DNA of 64,000 nt from Bacillota bacterium (GTDB taxonomy: Bacteria > Bacillota > Limnochordia > Darwinibacteriales > DTU012). The position numbers were made by a program, and so were the translations under genes. Positions 41,657 to 51,559 of this stretch are shown one piece after another (position 1 is the stretch's first letter; every line of letters starts with the position of its first letter). The DNA is taken from positions 1 to 64,000 of the forward strand of contig DURM01000055.1 of the NCBI GenBank assembly GCA_012837335.1, given 5' to 3'. The notes below the pieces were generated by a model. The model searched no databases. It was not told the origin of the DNA and saw only the letters and a program-made list of their open reading frames with translations.

Positions 41657-44137
41657 TTATTTATTCAGTTTAACCACAACCGGTCCAAGCAAGCCTGACT
41701 TGATCTTCGCTTCCGTAAACTTGTTGGCCAGAGTGTTAGTAATCTTAACCCGCAGCTGATTAACCCCAGCCTGCGCATACTCTGTTAGATCATACTGATA
41801 CGGCGGCAGCATTCTCACACCTGCATCGCGGCCGTTTATCTCCAGGGTGACCAGCTCACAGACTTCTCCTAAATCAAGGACAACTTGCTTGGCTTGATCC
41901 AGCTGACTCTGCTCTAAGCTGAACTCATGGATATAGGTAAGTGTGCCGGAAAAACGCTCCATACCGGCAAACTCTGTCCAGGAGCGGAGGCTGTCTGCTA
42001 CCCCCATCTCGACGGGAGGATTCTCAATCTCCCAGCCGCGGCTGAGATCGATCACGGCAGTAGTTTCAAAAACTGAAGCTGTTGGTCCCTCAACCGGTTT
42101 TCCATTAGGGTCGACAGCAATGATGGTACTGCCTCTTCCTGGTAAGCTCAGCTCAAACGCGATAGTTTTGGCATCCTCATCAGCACTAACCGCAAGCGGC
42201 ACTGCTGTGCCGTTCCAGGCATCCCACTGCTCAGCACAGCCATATGTGCCAAGGGTAACCTTACCGGCCAGCGCCTGATCACCTTCATTGACCAGCAGAT
42301 AGAAATGAATTCCATTTTTAACCACATGGGTAAAGCGGAGATCTTTTGCCCCAGGTTCAACAGCAAGATCGCGGCAGATTGATTTTTCAACCGCATCTAC
42401 CACCTGACTGAAATCATTAAGTTCTACCGCACCTGCAATGGGAAGCGTCTCTTGATCTGGGTTGTACACAATTAAGATACCACCCTGCTTGATAAATTCC
42501 GGAAGCAGATTTTGGACTTCGGGAGTGATGTGAATGCTGTCCTCCACCAGCAGAACCGGATAACTCTGAGCTGTAATCTTCAGCCTGCCGTTTTCAACTG
42601 CAACGCGGTCAGCAAACAGAGTGTTTTCCAGATAGTTAAACTCAATCTGCTGCTCATATAATGGGCGGACAATCTCCCAAGGCAGATGATCGTGCTCACA
42701 GAGTACCGCTACCTGAGCTTGGTTGACAGAATCCGTATTTAACCACGAGTTCCGCTTCATATAGTCGGAAATCGTCCGGTAGTGGGGCCACCAAATGTTG
42801 TTCGGGCCCACATCCGGTGGACGCTCGTTGTAGCGTCCTTCGCCCTCAATCGAGTAGAAGAACGCGTGGGGATATAACAGATTTACACCCCGGACAAACA
42901 ACCAGTCCATGTACCATTTCATATCCCAAACGCTGAACGCCCAGTCGATCTTATTCGGGCCGCAGCAGGCAAAACACTCGTTAGAATTGCGGCGCAGTCC
43001 CGCGTGGCGGGCAGCGTCAGATGAGCATTTGCCCTGGGTGCTGTGCTCGCCGGAAAGAGCCAGATCATTTTCCGGCGCTACCCAGCGCCACACCACGTCC
43101 TGGCCGGGAATATGGAAATACTTCAAAAGCCCAATATCCGCGCTCCGCTCCGGATGCCCGGTCAGAGCAATCCCGTGCTTGGCGCACCAGTCGGAAATCT
43201 GCTTGTAATAGGTCTCTTCCATCAGCTTATTGATCGCCTGCTTATACAGCCGGCGCGTATCGGCAGCTGCGCTGCCTGTATCGAACCAGAGTGCCGGCAG
43301 ATCGAGCTCACTGCCTCCACATTTTTCATACCAAGCTAAAAATCCTCTCGTCCAGGGGCGCAGCCCTCTTTTGCCTCGCCGCCCAAGGATTGCCGGTTCA
43401 TCGGTAAACATGCCGATGATGGTTGTGCCGAAGTGCTCGGAAAGAACTTCGTAATAGCGCTCGTGGGTGAAGTTAATAAATGCTCTTACTGCTTCAGGGT
43501 TAAGCAGATCCGCAGCCGCAGGCGCTCCTGGCTGGCCATCATCCTCACCGAAGTGAATCCCCCGGATGGTACCGCGGGAGTACGTTTCGACAAACACCAG
43601 CACTGCCCACTCATCTTGATCGGGTGCGGCAAAAACGACTTTATCATCAGTCAATTCCAGCCTGCGGATGCTCTTTGCATCAATCGCTTTCTCATCAAGC
43701 TTTTTGACAGCTAGGATTGAAACCAGCTGCTCATCTTCCTCCAGCTCTGGGGTCAGCTCAAGCTGGCCTGATACCGGATACTCCCGCATCTGCAGTCCAA
43801 TACTGGCAAATTGAGGATTAGATGCTACCACCTTGCCGTGGGCTGATCCGGATGGATACATTGCTTCATCGTATAAAATAACTTTCATGCCAAGCTCTGC
43901 TGCTGTCTCCACAGCGCAGCGCACTAATTCCATAAAGCGATCCGATAAGTATTCAATTTCATGTGGTATCCCAATTCGGGGATGAATAATAAAGCCCATG
44001 ACCCCTTTATCTTTAAAGTCATGAATCTGCCTGGTTATTTCTGACTCGGTTAGATGATCGTTCCAAAACCAAAACGGTAGTGGACTGAATTCATCAGCTG
44101 GTTCGTAAAACTGCGTCCGCAGCTGGTCCAAAGTCAA
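41657..44137 (-). CDS. Large glycoside hydrolase-like protein (GH106-type TIM barrel + GH2-type sugar-binding domain)
   Basis: An 826-residue cytoplasmic protein without signal peptide. The N-terminal half is the TIM barrel of large glycosyl hydrolases related to alpha-L-rhamnosidases: PLPFWFWNDHLTESEITRQI, YDEAMYPSGSAHG, MFTDEPAILGRRG (likely acidic catalytic region). The middle region forms a beta-rich domain, and a galactose-binding-like domain of the GH2 type closes the protein (about 690-826: YQYDLTEYAQAGVNQLRVKI). Acting inside the cell, it would hydrolyse imported oligosaccharides. Start: TTG at 44137 with GGAGGTG six bases upstream; the ATG five codons earlier overlaps that site. Specificity is not readable. 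Confidence 0.82.
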   Translation of the reverse strand: MTLDQLRTQFYEPADEFSPLPFWFWNDHLTESEITRQIHDFKDKGVMGFIIHPRIGIPHEIEYLSDRFMELVRCAVETAAELGMKVILYDEAMYPSGSAHGKVVASNPQFASIGLQMREYPVSGQLELTPELEEDEQLVSILAVKKLDEKAIDAKSIRRLELTDDKVVFAAPDQDEWAVLVFVETYSRGTIRGIHFGEDDGQPGAPAAADLLNPEAVRAFINFTHERYYEVLSEHFGTTIIGMFTDEPAILGRRGKRGLRPWTRGFLAWYEKCGGSELDLPALWFDTGSAAADTRRLYKQAINKLMEETYYKQISDWCAKHGIALTGHPERSADIGLLKYFHIPGQDVVWRWVAPENDLALSGEHSTQGKCSSDAARHAGLRRNSNECFACCGPNKIDWAFSVWDMKWYMDWLFVRGVNLLYPHAFFYSIEGEGRYNERPPDVGPNNIWWPHYRTISDYMKRNSWLNTDSVNQAQVAVLCEHDHLPWEIVRPLYEQQIEFNYLENTLFADRVAVENGRLKITAQSYPVLLVEDSIHITPEVQNLLPEFIKQGGILIVYNPDQETLPIAGAVELNDFSQVVDAVEKSICRDLAVEPGAKDLRFTHVVKNGIHFYLLVNEGDQALAGKVTLGTYGCAEQWDAWNGTAVPLAVSADEDAKTIAFELSLPGRGSTIIAVDPNGKPVEGPTASVFETTAVIDLSRGWEIENPPVEMGVADSLRSWTEFAGMERFSGTLTYIHEFSLEQSQLDQAKQVVLDLGEVCELVTLEINGRDAGVRMLPPYQYDLTEYAQAGVNQLRVKITNTLANKFTEAKIKSGLLGPVVVKLNK

Positions 44138-44192
44138 CCCTAACACCTCCATATAATGCTAAAGATCCGAACATCTCTACTATACCACAAAG

Positions 44193-44223
44193 AAAAACCT
44201 GCTGCCACTAAAGATACAGCAGG
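44193..44223 (-). terminator. Intrinsic terminator of the purine operon
   Basis: On the minus strand CCTGCTG (44223-44217) pairs with CAGCAGG (44204-44198) around a 12-base loop, followed by TTTTT. It starts at the purD stop codon. Confidence 0.85.
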
Positions 44224-45483
44224 CTAAGATCTTATCAGCGCTTTATCGGCTATATCCCGCCGGTAATGCATTCCCTCAAATCTGATTTCAGAAACACCTT
44301 CATAAGCCCGTTTTTTGGCAAGTTCCAATGTATCTCCCTGGCCAACCACGGCAACAACTCGTCCTCCCGCGGTCACCAGCCCGTCTTGACCGCGGCTTGT
44401 TCCCGCGTGAAACACCGCGGTGTGCTGGCGGGCTTCCACCCTATCGATTCCGCTAATCAGCTTACCCTTCTCATAAACACCTGGGTAGCCCCTGCTTGCC
44501 ATTACTACAGCAACTGCTGCTTCATTACTCCAGGAAATCGCATCAATCCCATCCAAACGGTGCTCAGCGCAGGCCAGGATTATCTCCAGAAGATCTGCCT
44601 CTAGCCTGGGGAGAACCACCTGGGTTTCCGGATCGCCAAAGCGGGCATTAAACTCAATTACCTTCAAACCCTGCTCCGTCAGCATCAGCCCCGCATATAA
44701 AACACCTGTAAAACTTCGCCCTTCCTTAACCAGCGCTTCCGCAGCGGGAATTAAGACGCGCTCCACCGCTTCGGCAGTTACTTTTTCACCGAGATGGGGT
44801 ACCGGCGAATAGGCTCCCATCCCTCCGGTATTTGGTCCCTGATCACCTTCAAACACCTGCTTATGGTCCTGGGCAGCTGCCATGGGCAGAACGGTAGTGC
44901 CATCAACAAATGCCATCAGCGACAGCTCTTCGCCAATCAAAAACTCTTCAATAACAACCCGGGGATGGGTTTTAAAGCTTTCCCGCACTGCCGCTTTAGC
45001 TTGGTCCTTGTCGGCGCAGATGACCACTCCTTTGCCGGCAGCCAGCCCATCCGCTTTCACTACCAAGGGCAGAGCTTGGGTTTCGATATATTCAAGAGCG
45101 GCTGCTTCACTGCTGAACGCTTGGTAAGCTGCAGTGGGAATCCCGTACCGCTCCATCAAATCCTTAGCAAAAGCTTTGCTCGCTTCAATCTCGGCGGCAG
45201 CTCGTGTCGGTCCAAAGATTTTCAGCCCCGCAGCTTGAAACCTATCCACAATACCTAAACTTAAAGGCAGTTCCGGACCAACAATCGTCACATCAATCTT
45301 CCTGCTGATGGCAAAATCCAGCAGTTGCTCAATCTCGGCAACCTCAATCGGCATCAACTCCGCCAGCTCAGCAATGCCGCCGTTACCGGGAGCGCAGTAC
45401 AGCTTTAAATCAGGGCGATCCTGTTTTAGCTTCCAGCAGATGGCATGCTCTCTGCCGCCGCTCCCCACTACAAGTACTTGCAT
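44224..45483 (-). CDS. purD: Phosphoribosylamine--glycine ligase (GARS)
   Basis: Second step of de novo purine synthesis: ATP-dependent ligation of glycine to phosphoribosylamine. The roughly 419-residue ATP-grasp enzyme begins VLVVGSGGREHAICWKL and contains VKADGLAAGKGVVI, EEFLIGEELS, GDQGPNTGGMGAYSP and NARFGDPETQ. ATG at 45483 follows AAGGAG with an 8-base spacer. Last gene of the purE-L-F-M-N-D operon, five bases after the purN stop. Confidence 0.97.
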   Translation of the reverse strand: MQVLVVGSGGREHAICWKLKQDRPDLKLYCAPGNGGIAELAELMPIEVAEIEQLLDFAISRKIDVTIVGPELPLSLGIVDRFQAAGLKIFGPTRAAAEIEASKAFAKDLMERYGIPTAAYQAFSSEAAALEYIETQALPLVVKADGLAAGKGVVICADKDQAKAAVRESFKTHPRVVIEEFLIGEELSLMAFVDGTTVLPMAAAQDHKQVFEGDQGPNTGGMGAYSPVPHLGEKVTAEAVERVLIPAAEALVKEGRSFTGVLYAGLMLTEQGLKVIEFNARFGDPETQVVLPRLEADLLEIILACAEHRLDGIDAISWSNEAAVAVVMASRGYPGVYEKGKLISGIDRVEARQHTAVFHAGTSRGQDGLVTAGGRVVAVVGQGDTLELAKKRAYEGVSEIRFEGMHYRRDIADKALIRS

Positions 45484-45488
45484 CCACA

Positions 45489-46115
45489 TCACTCCTTAAA
45501 CCCTTCCTCAGCCTTCCAGCACACCCGCCTGCCATCTAAATAGATCTTGCCCACAGCGCAGGCATGCACAATTTGCGGATAAAGCCGATGTTCAACCTCA
45601 TGAATCCTCGCCGATAAGCTGGCATGGGTATCACCAAGGGCAACCTTTACTGCTTCCTGGGCAATAATTGGTCCGGTATCCATGCCGCGATCCACAAAGT
45701 GCACTGTTACACCGGTAACCCGCACACCCGCCTGCAGCGCCTGTCCCACCGCATCAATTCCGGGAAAGGACGGCAGCAGCGATGGATGAAGATTAATAAT
45801 CCTGCCCGGATACTGATCCAAAAGCGTAGGCCCTAACAGACGCATATAGCCGGCAAGAGCAATAAAATCAATCCGATGCTCTTGCAGCTGAGCTAGTATG
45901 TATTCTTCAAACTGCCTTTTGCCTGCAAATTTTCTCCGCTCAACAATCACAATCGGCGTTCCCCAGCTCTGCGCCCGCTGGATCACGCCTGCTCCCGGCT
46001 GGTCGCATACCACCAAGGCCACTTCCACCCTAGTATCAGGGTTTTCTGCAAAGAACCGCATAATTGCCTCATAGTTCGAACCGGAACCGGAAGCAAAGAC
46101 GGCGATCTTAACCAC
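45489..46115 (-). CDS. purN: Phosphoribosylglycinamide formyltransferase (10-formyl-THF type)
   Basis: Transfers a formyl group from 10-formyltetrahydrofolate to GAR. The 208-residue protein starts with VFASGSGSNYEAIMRF and contains the catalytic NLHPSLLPSFPG (Asn, His) and VTVHFVDRGMDTGPIIAQ with the catalytic Asp. GTG start with GGGAGGGAG upstream, overlapping the purM stop by one base. Confidence 0.97.
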   Translation of the reverse strand: MVKIAVFASGSGSNYEAIMRFFAENPDTRVEVALVVCDQPGAGVIQRAQSWGTPIVIVERRKFAGKRQFEEYILAQLQEHRIDFIALAGYMRLLGPTLLDQYPGRIINLHPSLLPSFPGIDAVGQALQAGVRVTGVTVHFVDRGMDTGPIIAQEAVKVALGDTHASLSARIHEVEHRLYPQIVHACAVGKIYLDGRRVCWKAEEGFKE

Positions 46116-47125
46116 TAGACTCCCTCCCTAAACACCACCTGACCATCACCGGCAGTTACTCTGCCGATCCGGTAGGCCTGCTCTCCCTCACTGTGGAGAG
46201 AATCAATGACTCGCTCTGCATCCTCAGGGTCAACAGCGATCACCATGCCGATCCCCATGTTAAAGACATTGAACATCTCGGTATCAGGTATCTGAGCATA
46301 GCTCTGGAACTCGGTAAAGATGGGCAGGATCGGCCAGCTGCCAAGCTCTACTTCGGCGCTGCATCCTTCAGGCAGAATCCTGGGGATATTCTCGATAAAT
46401 CCGCCGCCGGTGATGTGGGCGATCCCCTTAAGCTCAAACTGTTGCAGCAAATTAAGAATTGGTTTCACATAAATGCGGGTAGGCTTAAGCAGACGCGGAC
46501 CGATTTCGGTTACATCCAGCCCATGTTCAGCCAGGATTTTCCGCACTAACGAAAAGCCGTTGCTGTGGACACCGCTTGATGGCAAACCAATCAAAACATC
46601 TCCCGGAGTGATTTTCTCTCCAGTAATGATCTGGTTCCGATCCACAATTCCCACGCAGAAACCAGCTAGATCATACTCCCCCTCCGGGTAAAAACCGGGC
46701 ATTTCCGCTGTCTCCCCTCCGATGAGGGAGCATCCCGCGTCCTCGCAGCCATCGGCAATGCCTTTGACCACTGCTTCTACCTGCTGGGGATCTACCCTGC
46801 CACAAGCGAAGTAATCCAGGAAAAACAGGGGTTCTGCACCCAAAGCCACCACATCGTTAACGCACATCGCTACTAAATCGATGCCCACCGTATCATGCTT
46901 GTTGAGGGCAAAGGCCAGCTTCAGCTTCGTACCGACACCATCCGTTCCTGAGACCAGCACCGGATCCTTGTATTTATCCAGGGGCAGGGCGAACAAGCCG
47001 CCAAAACCGCCCACAGTGCTTAACACCTCGGGTCGAAAAGTGCGGGCAGCGTGCTTTTTAATGCCCTTTACAGCTGCATAACCTGCAGACAGATCCACTC
47101 CTGCCTGCTTATAAGCCTCACTCAT
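46115..47125 (-). CDS. purM: Phosphoribosylformylglycinamidine cyclo-ligase (AIR synthetase)
   Basis: Closes the imidazole ring, FGAM to AIR, using ATP. The 336-residue protein has [50 protein letters not shown] and [16 protein letters not shown] at 47125 has GGAGGAG six bases upstream and overlaps the purF stop by 8 bases; the longer frame reads back into purF. Length and motifs are standard. Confidence 0.97.
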   Translation of the reverse strand: MSEAYKQAGVDLSAGYAAVKGIKKHAARTFRPEVLSTVGGFGGLFALPLDKYKDPVLVSGTDGVGTKLKLAFALNKHDTVGIDLVAMCVNDVVALGAEPLFFLDYFACGRVDPQQVEAVVKGIADGCEDAGCSLIGGETAEMPGFYPEGEYDLAGFCVGIVDRNQIITGEKITPGDVLIGLPSSGVHSNGFSLVRKILAEHGLDVTEIGPRLLKPTRIYVKPILNLLQQFELKGIAHITGGGFIENIPRILPEGCSAEVELGSWPILPIFTEFQSYAQIPDTEMFNVFNMGIGMVIAVDPEDAERVIDSLHSEGEQAYRIGRVTAGDGQVVFREGV

Positions 47126-48524
47126 GCCGCTCCTCCTCACTGTGAAAATAAACCTGAGTGGGATAATTCCCATTAAAACACGCCAGACATAATCCATGGC
47201 TTTCGGCGCTCCCGCTGATAGCGCGAGTTAAACCCTCGATGCTGAGAAACTCAAGGGAGTCCGCTCCGATATGGCTGCAGATTTCTTCCACACTTTTATG
47301 GGTTATGATCAGCTCATCATGGGTGGAAATATCAATCCCGTAAAAGCAGGGGTGAGCTACAGGCGGTGAGCTGATCCGCACATGCACCTCTTTTGCTCCC
47401 GCATCCCGCAAAAGTCTCACAATCCGGCGGCTGGTTGTTCCGCGTATGAGGGAATCGTCCACCATGATCACAGATTTGCCTTCCACCACTTTCCGCACCA
47501 CACTTAACTTCAGTTTCACATCCCTGGTGCGCGACTCCTGCCTGCCCTTAATGAATGTCCGTCCCACATAGCGGTTCTTGACCAAACCCATCTCAAACGG
47601 AAGCTGCAGAGTATCGGCATAGCCGATGGCTGCAGAAAAACTGGAATCTGGAACTGCTACAACCAGATCCGCATCAACCGGACTCTCTTTCGCCAGCTCT
47701 CTGCCGAGTTTGGTACGCACCTGGTGCACACTGATCCCGCTGGTAAGATTGGAATCAGGTCTAGCAAAATAGATATACTCAAAGGCGCAGAACGATGGCT
47801 GCGGCTCCGCAATTCTTATTGACTGCACTCCATTTCGATCCACCACCACCATCTCGCCCGGCTCCACATGGCGGATATACTCCGCTTCCACCAGATCGAA
47901 AGCGCAGGTTTCCGAGGCAAAGCAGATGCTTTCGCCCACTTTACCCATGGCCATTGGCCTCAGTCCATGGGGATCGAGGCAGGCTATCAGCTGATCCTCA
48001 GATACCACCAAGAGCGCGTAGGCGCCCTGCACTACATTCAGCGCTTCTCTCAGCGCAGAGACTAAATCATTGTGCAGCGAACGGGCAATTAGGTGGGCAA
48101 TTACTTCCACGTCGCTGTTTGTTTGGAAGATTGAACCCTGGTCTTCTAAAGAAGCGCGGACCTGGCCGGCGTTAACCAGCATGCCGTTATGGGCAAGCGC
48201 AATCGTGCCGGCACGGTACTTAAAAACCAAGGGCTGGGCTTCGGTGATCGTTGGATTGCCGAAGCCGTACATCACGTGACCTGCCGCCACCTCACCGGTT
48301 AGATCAAACTCTTCACCGTTTTCGAACACATGGGTAACCAAGCCCATGCCTTTGTGGACGTTAAATTTCCCCCGATCCACCGCCACAATGCCGGCGCTCT
48401 CCTGGCCGCGGTGTTGGAGGGCATGCAGTCCGTAATACACTAATTCACAGGCATTGGGGTGCCCGTAGATTCCGAACACCCCACAGGCTTCATGCAGACC
48501 TCCTGTCAGTCGGTCATTAAGCAT
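47118..48524 (-). CDS. purF: Amidophosphoribosyltransferase (first purine step)
   Basis: Makes phosphoribosylamine from PRPP and glutamine. The protein starts with a short propeptide (about 13 residues) before the N-terminal nucleophile Cys14 in [10 protein letters not shown]. The PRPP loop is [18 protein letters not shown]. The C-terminal cysteines in [11 protein letters not shown] together with those upstream match the Bacillus-type 4Fe-4S enzyme. ATG at 48524 is chosen because of AGGA nine bases upstream; the ATG six codons earlier has none. It overlaps the purL end by 19 bases. Confidence 0.96.
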   Translation of the reverse strand: MLNDRLTGGLHEACGVFGIYGHPNACELVYYGLHALQHRGQESAGIVAVDRGKFNVHKGMGLVTHVFENGEEFDLTGEVAAGHVMYGFGNPTITEAQPLVFKYRAGTIALAHNGMLVNAGQVRASLEDQGSIFQTNSDVEVIAHLIARSLHNDLVSALREALNVVQGAYALLVVSEDQLIACLDPHGLRPMAMGKVGESICFASETCAFDLVEAEYIRHVEPGEMVVVDRNGVQSIRIAEPQPSFCAFEYIYFARPDSNLTSGISVHQVRTKLGRELAKESPVDADLVVAVPDSSFSAAIGYADTLQLPFEMGLVKNRYVGRTFIKGRQESRTRDVKLKLSVVRKVVEGKSVIMVDDSLIRGTTSRRIVRLLRDAGAKEVHVRISSPPVAHPCFYGIDISTHDELIITHKSVEEICSHIGADSLEFLSIEGLTRAISGSAESHGLCLACFNGNYPTQVYFHSEEERHE

Positions 48525-50740
48525 GCAATCCCATCCTTCCATACTGCTTCGAGTTCCTTCAGCGAGCAGTTGACGAGCTCAGCTTGGTTATAGACGATCC
48601 GCGCTTGATTCTGTCCAGTAACTTTCCCAAGCACCGTATAGTCAAGCTTAAACTCAGAAACTAAAGCAGCGAGCTCGCTGAGCTTTTCTGGATCAACGCT
48701 GACCACAATCCGGGACTGGGATTCACCAAACAGCGCAGCGCTTACCGACAGCTCCTGGGTGAAGTCCAGATCAATGCCCAAGCCTGTCCCAAAGGCAGAC
48801 TCTAATACCGCTACCGCTAAGCCGCCGTCAGAGACATCATGGGCAGAGCTGAGCAGTTTTTTCTGATTAGCCATAAGCACAGCCTGCTGCAGCCGCTTCT
48901 CATAGTCCAGATCCAGCGCAGGAGGCCGGCCGGCCAAAGTACCCTCCACGAGTTTTTGGAGCTGGCTGCCGCCAAGCTCTGCCTGGGAACGGCCCAAGAG
49001 TACAATCACATCATCAGCTTTTTGAAATTTATTTGCCAAAATCTGTTCAATATCTTCAAGCAATCCAACCATACCGATAACCGGCGTCGGATAGATCGGT
49101 CTGCCGTTAGTTTCGTTGTACAAGCTCACATTGCCGGAGACAACTGGGGTGTTCAGCTCCCGGCAGGCCGCGCTGATCCCTTCCACAGCCTGCTCTAACT
49201 GCCAGAACACCTCCGGGTTTTCCGGTGAGCCAAAGTTGAGATTATCGGTTACTGCTAAAGGTTTAGCCCCAACACAGACCAGGTTGCGGGCAGCTTCCGC
49301 AACAGCAATAGCGCCGCCCACCTGCGGATCCAGCTCAACATAGCGGGCGTTACAGTCGCAGGCTGCCGCAACAGCTTTGCTCGTCCCCGGGATCCCTACC
49401 ACAGCCGCGTCGGAACCCGGCGCTGCTACAGCAGTGCCGCCTGCATTGTAATCAAACTGGGAATAGATCCACTCTTTGCTGGCAATCGATGGAGAAGCCA
49501 ACAACCGTTTGAGGGTGTCTGTGACATCGGTAACTGGGATATCTTTAACTTCCACAGTCTGGTTGGCGCGGTAAGTTTCCGGTTCTCTGCCTTTCCGCTG
49601 GTAAACCGGAGCTTTCCCAGTCAGCGCGGCAACCGGCACCTCGGCTGCTGTTTCGCCATTAAACAGGAGGCGAAGCATATGATCATCTGTTACTCGGCCG
49701 ATCACAGCGCACTTTAAGCCGTACTTCTCACAGATCGCCGCAAACTGATCTTCCTGTTCCTTTTCCACCACCAAAAGCATCCGCTCCTGGGACTCAGACA
49801 GCATCATTTCAAAAGGAGTCATACCCGCTTCCCGCTGGGGAACAAGATCTAAGTTCAGTTCAATCCCACTGCCGCCCTTTTCCGCCATCTCAGCGCTCGA
49901 AGATGTTAAGCCAGCGGCCCCCATATCCTGGATCCCGATTAGACCCGGAAGTTCGATCATTTCTAAGCAGGCTTCCATCAGCGCTTTACCGGCCGCAGCA
50001 TCACCGATAGCTACAGCGTGTTCCGGAGTTTCATCTTCCCTTAACTCTGCGGAGGAAAATGTTGCTCCGGCAATTCCATCCCGGCCCGTGTCCGCGCCAA
50101 CATAAAGCACCGGATTGCCTGCCCCTTTAGCTGTACCCCGGCAGACTCGATCATGAGCCACCAGCCCAATGCACATGGCGTTGACCAGCGGATTGGTCCG
50201 ATAGCGCTCATCGAAATATACTTCACCGCCTACACCGGGAACTCCGGTTTCGTTGCCATACCAGGCCATGCCCCTGACAGCCTCTTTAAACAGGTGCCTG
50301 ACTCTGGGATCAGCAAGCTCCCCAAATCTTAAGGAGTTTAGGATCGCAATCGGCCGGGCTCCCATGGAATATACATCGCGGAGGATGCCGCCAACACCGG
50401 TTGCCGCTCCCATAAACGGTTCTACAGCGGACGGGCTGTTGTGGGATTCCATTTTAAAGGCTATCCCTAAACCACCGCCGATATCAACAACACCTGCCCC
50501 CTCACCTGGTCCCATCAGCACCTGCTCCCCGGTTGTGGGGAAGCGCTTCAGCACCTGCTTCGAGTTCTTGTAGCTGCAGTGCTCGGACCACAGGGCACCA
50601 AACATCCCTGTTTCAGTATAGTTGGGCAGCCTTCCCAACAGCTCTACTGCTCGCTCATATTCCGATTCCGTTAAACCAAGTTCTAGATAAAGCCTTTGTT
50701 CTTTAATCTCAACCGGTGTTGGTTCACGATACCGCTCCAC
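48506..50740 (-). CDS. purL: Phosphoribosylformylglycinamidine synthase, small-type PurL subunit
   Basis: ATP-dependent amidation of FGAR. At 744 residues it is the small PurL, which needs separate PurQ (glutaminase) and PurS partners; neither is in this operon. Motifs include [16 protein letters not shown] near the N-terminus, [50 protein letters not shown] and [20 protein letters not shown] at 50740 follows AGGAGG by nine bases, ahead of which a TTG-opened frame simply reads through the ribosome binding site. It is 14 bases downstream of purE. Confidence 0.96.
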   Translation of the reverse strand: MERYREPTPVEIKEQRLYLELGLTESEYERAVELLGRLPNYTETGMFGALWSEHCSYKNSKQVLKRFPTTGEQVLMGPGEGAGVVDIGGGLGIAFKMESHNSPSAVEPFMGAATGVGGILRDVYSMGARPIAILNSLRFGELADPRVRHLFKEAVRGMAWYGNETGVPGVGGEVYFDERYRTNPLVNAMCIGLVAHDRVCRGTAKGAGNPVLYVGADTGRDGIAGATFSSAELREDETPEHAVAIGDAAAGKALMEACLEMIELPGLIGIQDMGAAGLTSSSAEMAEKGGSGIELNLDLVPQREAGMTPFEMMLSESQERMLLVVEKEQEDQFAAICEKYGLKCAVIGRVTDDHMLRLLFNGETAAEVPVAALTGKAPVYQRKGREPETYRANQTVEVKDIPVTDVTDTLKRLLASPSIASKEWIYSQFDYNAGGTAVAAPGSDAAVVGIPGTSKAVAAACDCNARYVELDPQVGGAIAVAEAARNLVCVGAKPLAVTDNLNFGSPENPEVFWQLEQAVEGISAACRELNTPVVSGNVSLYNETNGRPIYPTPVIGMVGLLEDIEQILANKFQKADDVIVLLGRSQAELGGSQLQKLVEGTLAGRPPALDLDYEKRLQQAVLMANQKKLLSSAHDVSDGGLAVAVLESAFGTGLGIDLDFTQELSVSAALFGESQSRIVVSVDPEKLSELAALVSEFKLDYTVLGKVTGQNQARIVYNQAELVNCSLKELEAVWKDGIACLMTD

Positions 50741-50754
50741 TGGTGATAACCTCC

Positions 50755-51252
50755 TCAATTAAGTCCTTCAAGATCCGCTGCTTCCAGCACTTTCGTTCTC
50801 ACATCCAATCGGCGGGCAGCCAACTTTTGACGGAACTCCGGATACTTCAAACCCAGTATCTGGGCTGCCAGGATGGCTGCGTTGACAGCCCCTGCTTTAC
50901 CTACAGCCACAGTCGCAACCGGAACTTCCCGCGGCATCTGCACAATTGACAAGAGCGAATCTAAGCCGCCGAAAGCTGCAGTCTGCATCGGCACTCCAAT
51001 TACTGGGACCAGCGTGTGGGCAGCGATCACTCCTGGCAGATGAGCCGCGCCGCCTGCTGCCGCAATAATAACCTCCACTCCCCGCTCCTGGGCTGTTTTG
51101 GCAAAATCTGCCACCTGGTCCGGAGTGCGGTGCGCTGACAAAGCCGTTTTTTCAAACGGAATATCCAATGCCTGCAGAACTTCACAGCATAAACGCATAA
51201 CTTCCCAATCGGAAGTACTTCCCATAATTACACTGACCAATACTTCACTCAA
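50755..51252 (-). CDS. purE: N5-carboxyaminoimidazole ribonucleotide mutase
   Basis: Class I PurE, which moves the carboxyl group from N5-CAIR to give CAIR. The 165-residue protein contains [18 protein letters not shown] and [26 protein letters not shown]. Its partner PurK is not seen nearby. First gene of the purine operon; the start is TTG at 51252 with AAAGGAGGG upstream, and the leader holds a riboswitch and terminator. Confidence 0.97.
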   Translation of the reverse strand: MSEVLVSVIMGSTSDWEVMRLCCEVLQALDIPFEKTALSAHRTPDQVADFAKTAQERGVEVIIAAAGGAAHLPGVIAAHTLVPVIGVPMQTAAFGGLDSLLSIVQMPREVPVATVAVGKAGAVNAAILAAQILGLKYPEFRQKLAARRLDVRTKVLEAADLEGLN

Positions 51253-51267
51253 GCTGAACCCTCCTTT

Positions 51268-51317
51268 AAAAAATTATGCCCAGGGGGTAGGCTTTTGAGA
51301 AACCTACCCGCCTGGGC
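51268..51317 (-). terminator. Riboswitch-controlled terminator in the purE leader
   Basis: On the minus strand GCCCAGGCGGGTAGG (51317-51303) pairs with CCTACCCCCTGGGC (51291-51278), with one bulged base, then AATAATTTTTT-like T-rich sequence follows at once, immediately before the purE ribosome binding site. Its 5' arm is the conserved 3' segment of the aptamer, so aptamer and terminator exclude each other. Confidence 0.85.
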
Positions 51318-51392
51318 TTTTATCCCTTCGGTGTAATATGCCGGCACCGGCATATCAGGATCGCTTGGACATCACTTGCGCCCTAGATCCTC
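51302..51392 (-). promoter_or_regulatory. Putative PRPP riboswitch (ykkC subtype 2b)
   Basis: The minus-strand leader reads, in order, GATCTAGGGCG (from 51389), GTCCAAGCGATCC (51371-51359), a variable hairpin TATGCCGG-TG-CCGGCATA (51353-51336), ACACCGAAGGGATAAAAG (51334-51317) and CCCAGGCGGGTAGG. These are the conserved blocks of ykkC-type riboswitches (CUAGGG ... GUCC.AGCGA ... ACAC..A.GGGAUAAAAGCCC). The guanidine, ppGpp and PRPP subclasses share this scaffold; location before a purine operon and overlap with a terminator fit the PRPP type, in which ligand binding prevents termination. Subclass is inferred from context. Confidence 0.82.
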
Positions 51393-51433
51393 TTTCTATC
51401 TCTGCTAATAAAAGTCCATATTCAGCTGGCTTT

Positions 51434-51462
51434 AGTATAGCAGAGTTGAAAGGGGCAGTCAA
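51434..51462 (-). promoter_or_regulatory. Promoter of the purine operon
   Basis: On the minus strand TTGACT (51462-51457), a 17-bp spacer and TATACT (51439-51434) lie about 35 bases before the riboswitch and 180 before purE. Confidence 0.8.
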
Positions 51463-51499
51463 TATTTTTCCGGTCGTTTATCTGTTCACTTGAAATATC

Positions 51500-51548
51500 G
51501 TTCGCATAAACTTGTTCGTTCGGAGCAGTTTTTGTTCCAAGCGTTCGG
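51500..51548 (-). promoter_or_regulatory. Possible PurBox-like repeats upstream of the purine promoter
   Basis: Three CGAAC motifs in the same orientation, ACCCGAACG (51543-51548 core), TCCGAAC (51518-51523) and TGCGAAC (51500-51505), lie 40-85 bp upstream of the -35 box. They resemble the CCGAAC core of the PurR PurBox. Matches outside the core are partial. Confidence 0.3.
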
Positions 51549-51559
51549 GTTTTCCGCGC

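Noticed and set aside
51268-51420. Guanine riboswitch or a ZTP (pfl) riboswitch in the purE leader
   Set aside because: No guanine-aptamer core is present. The CCGCCTGGGC string that resembles the ZTP motif lies on the plus strand, antisense to the operon, and belongs to the terminator stem.
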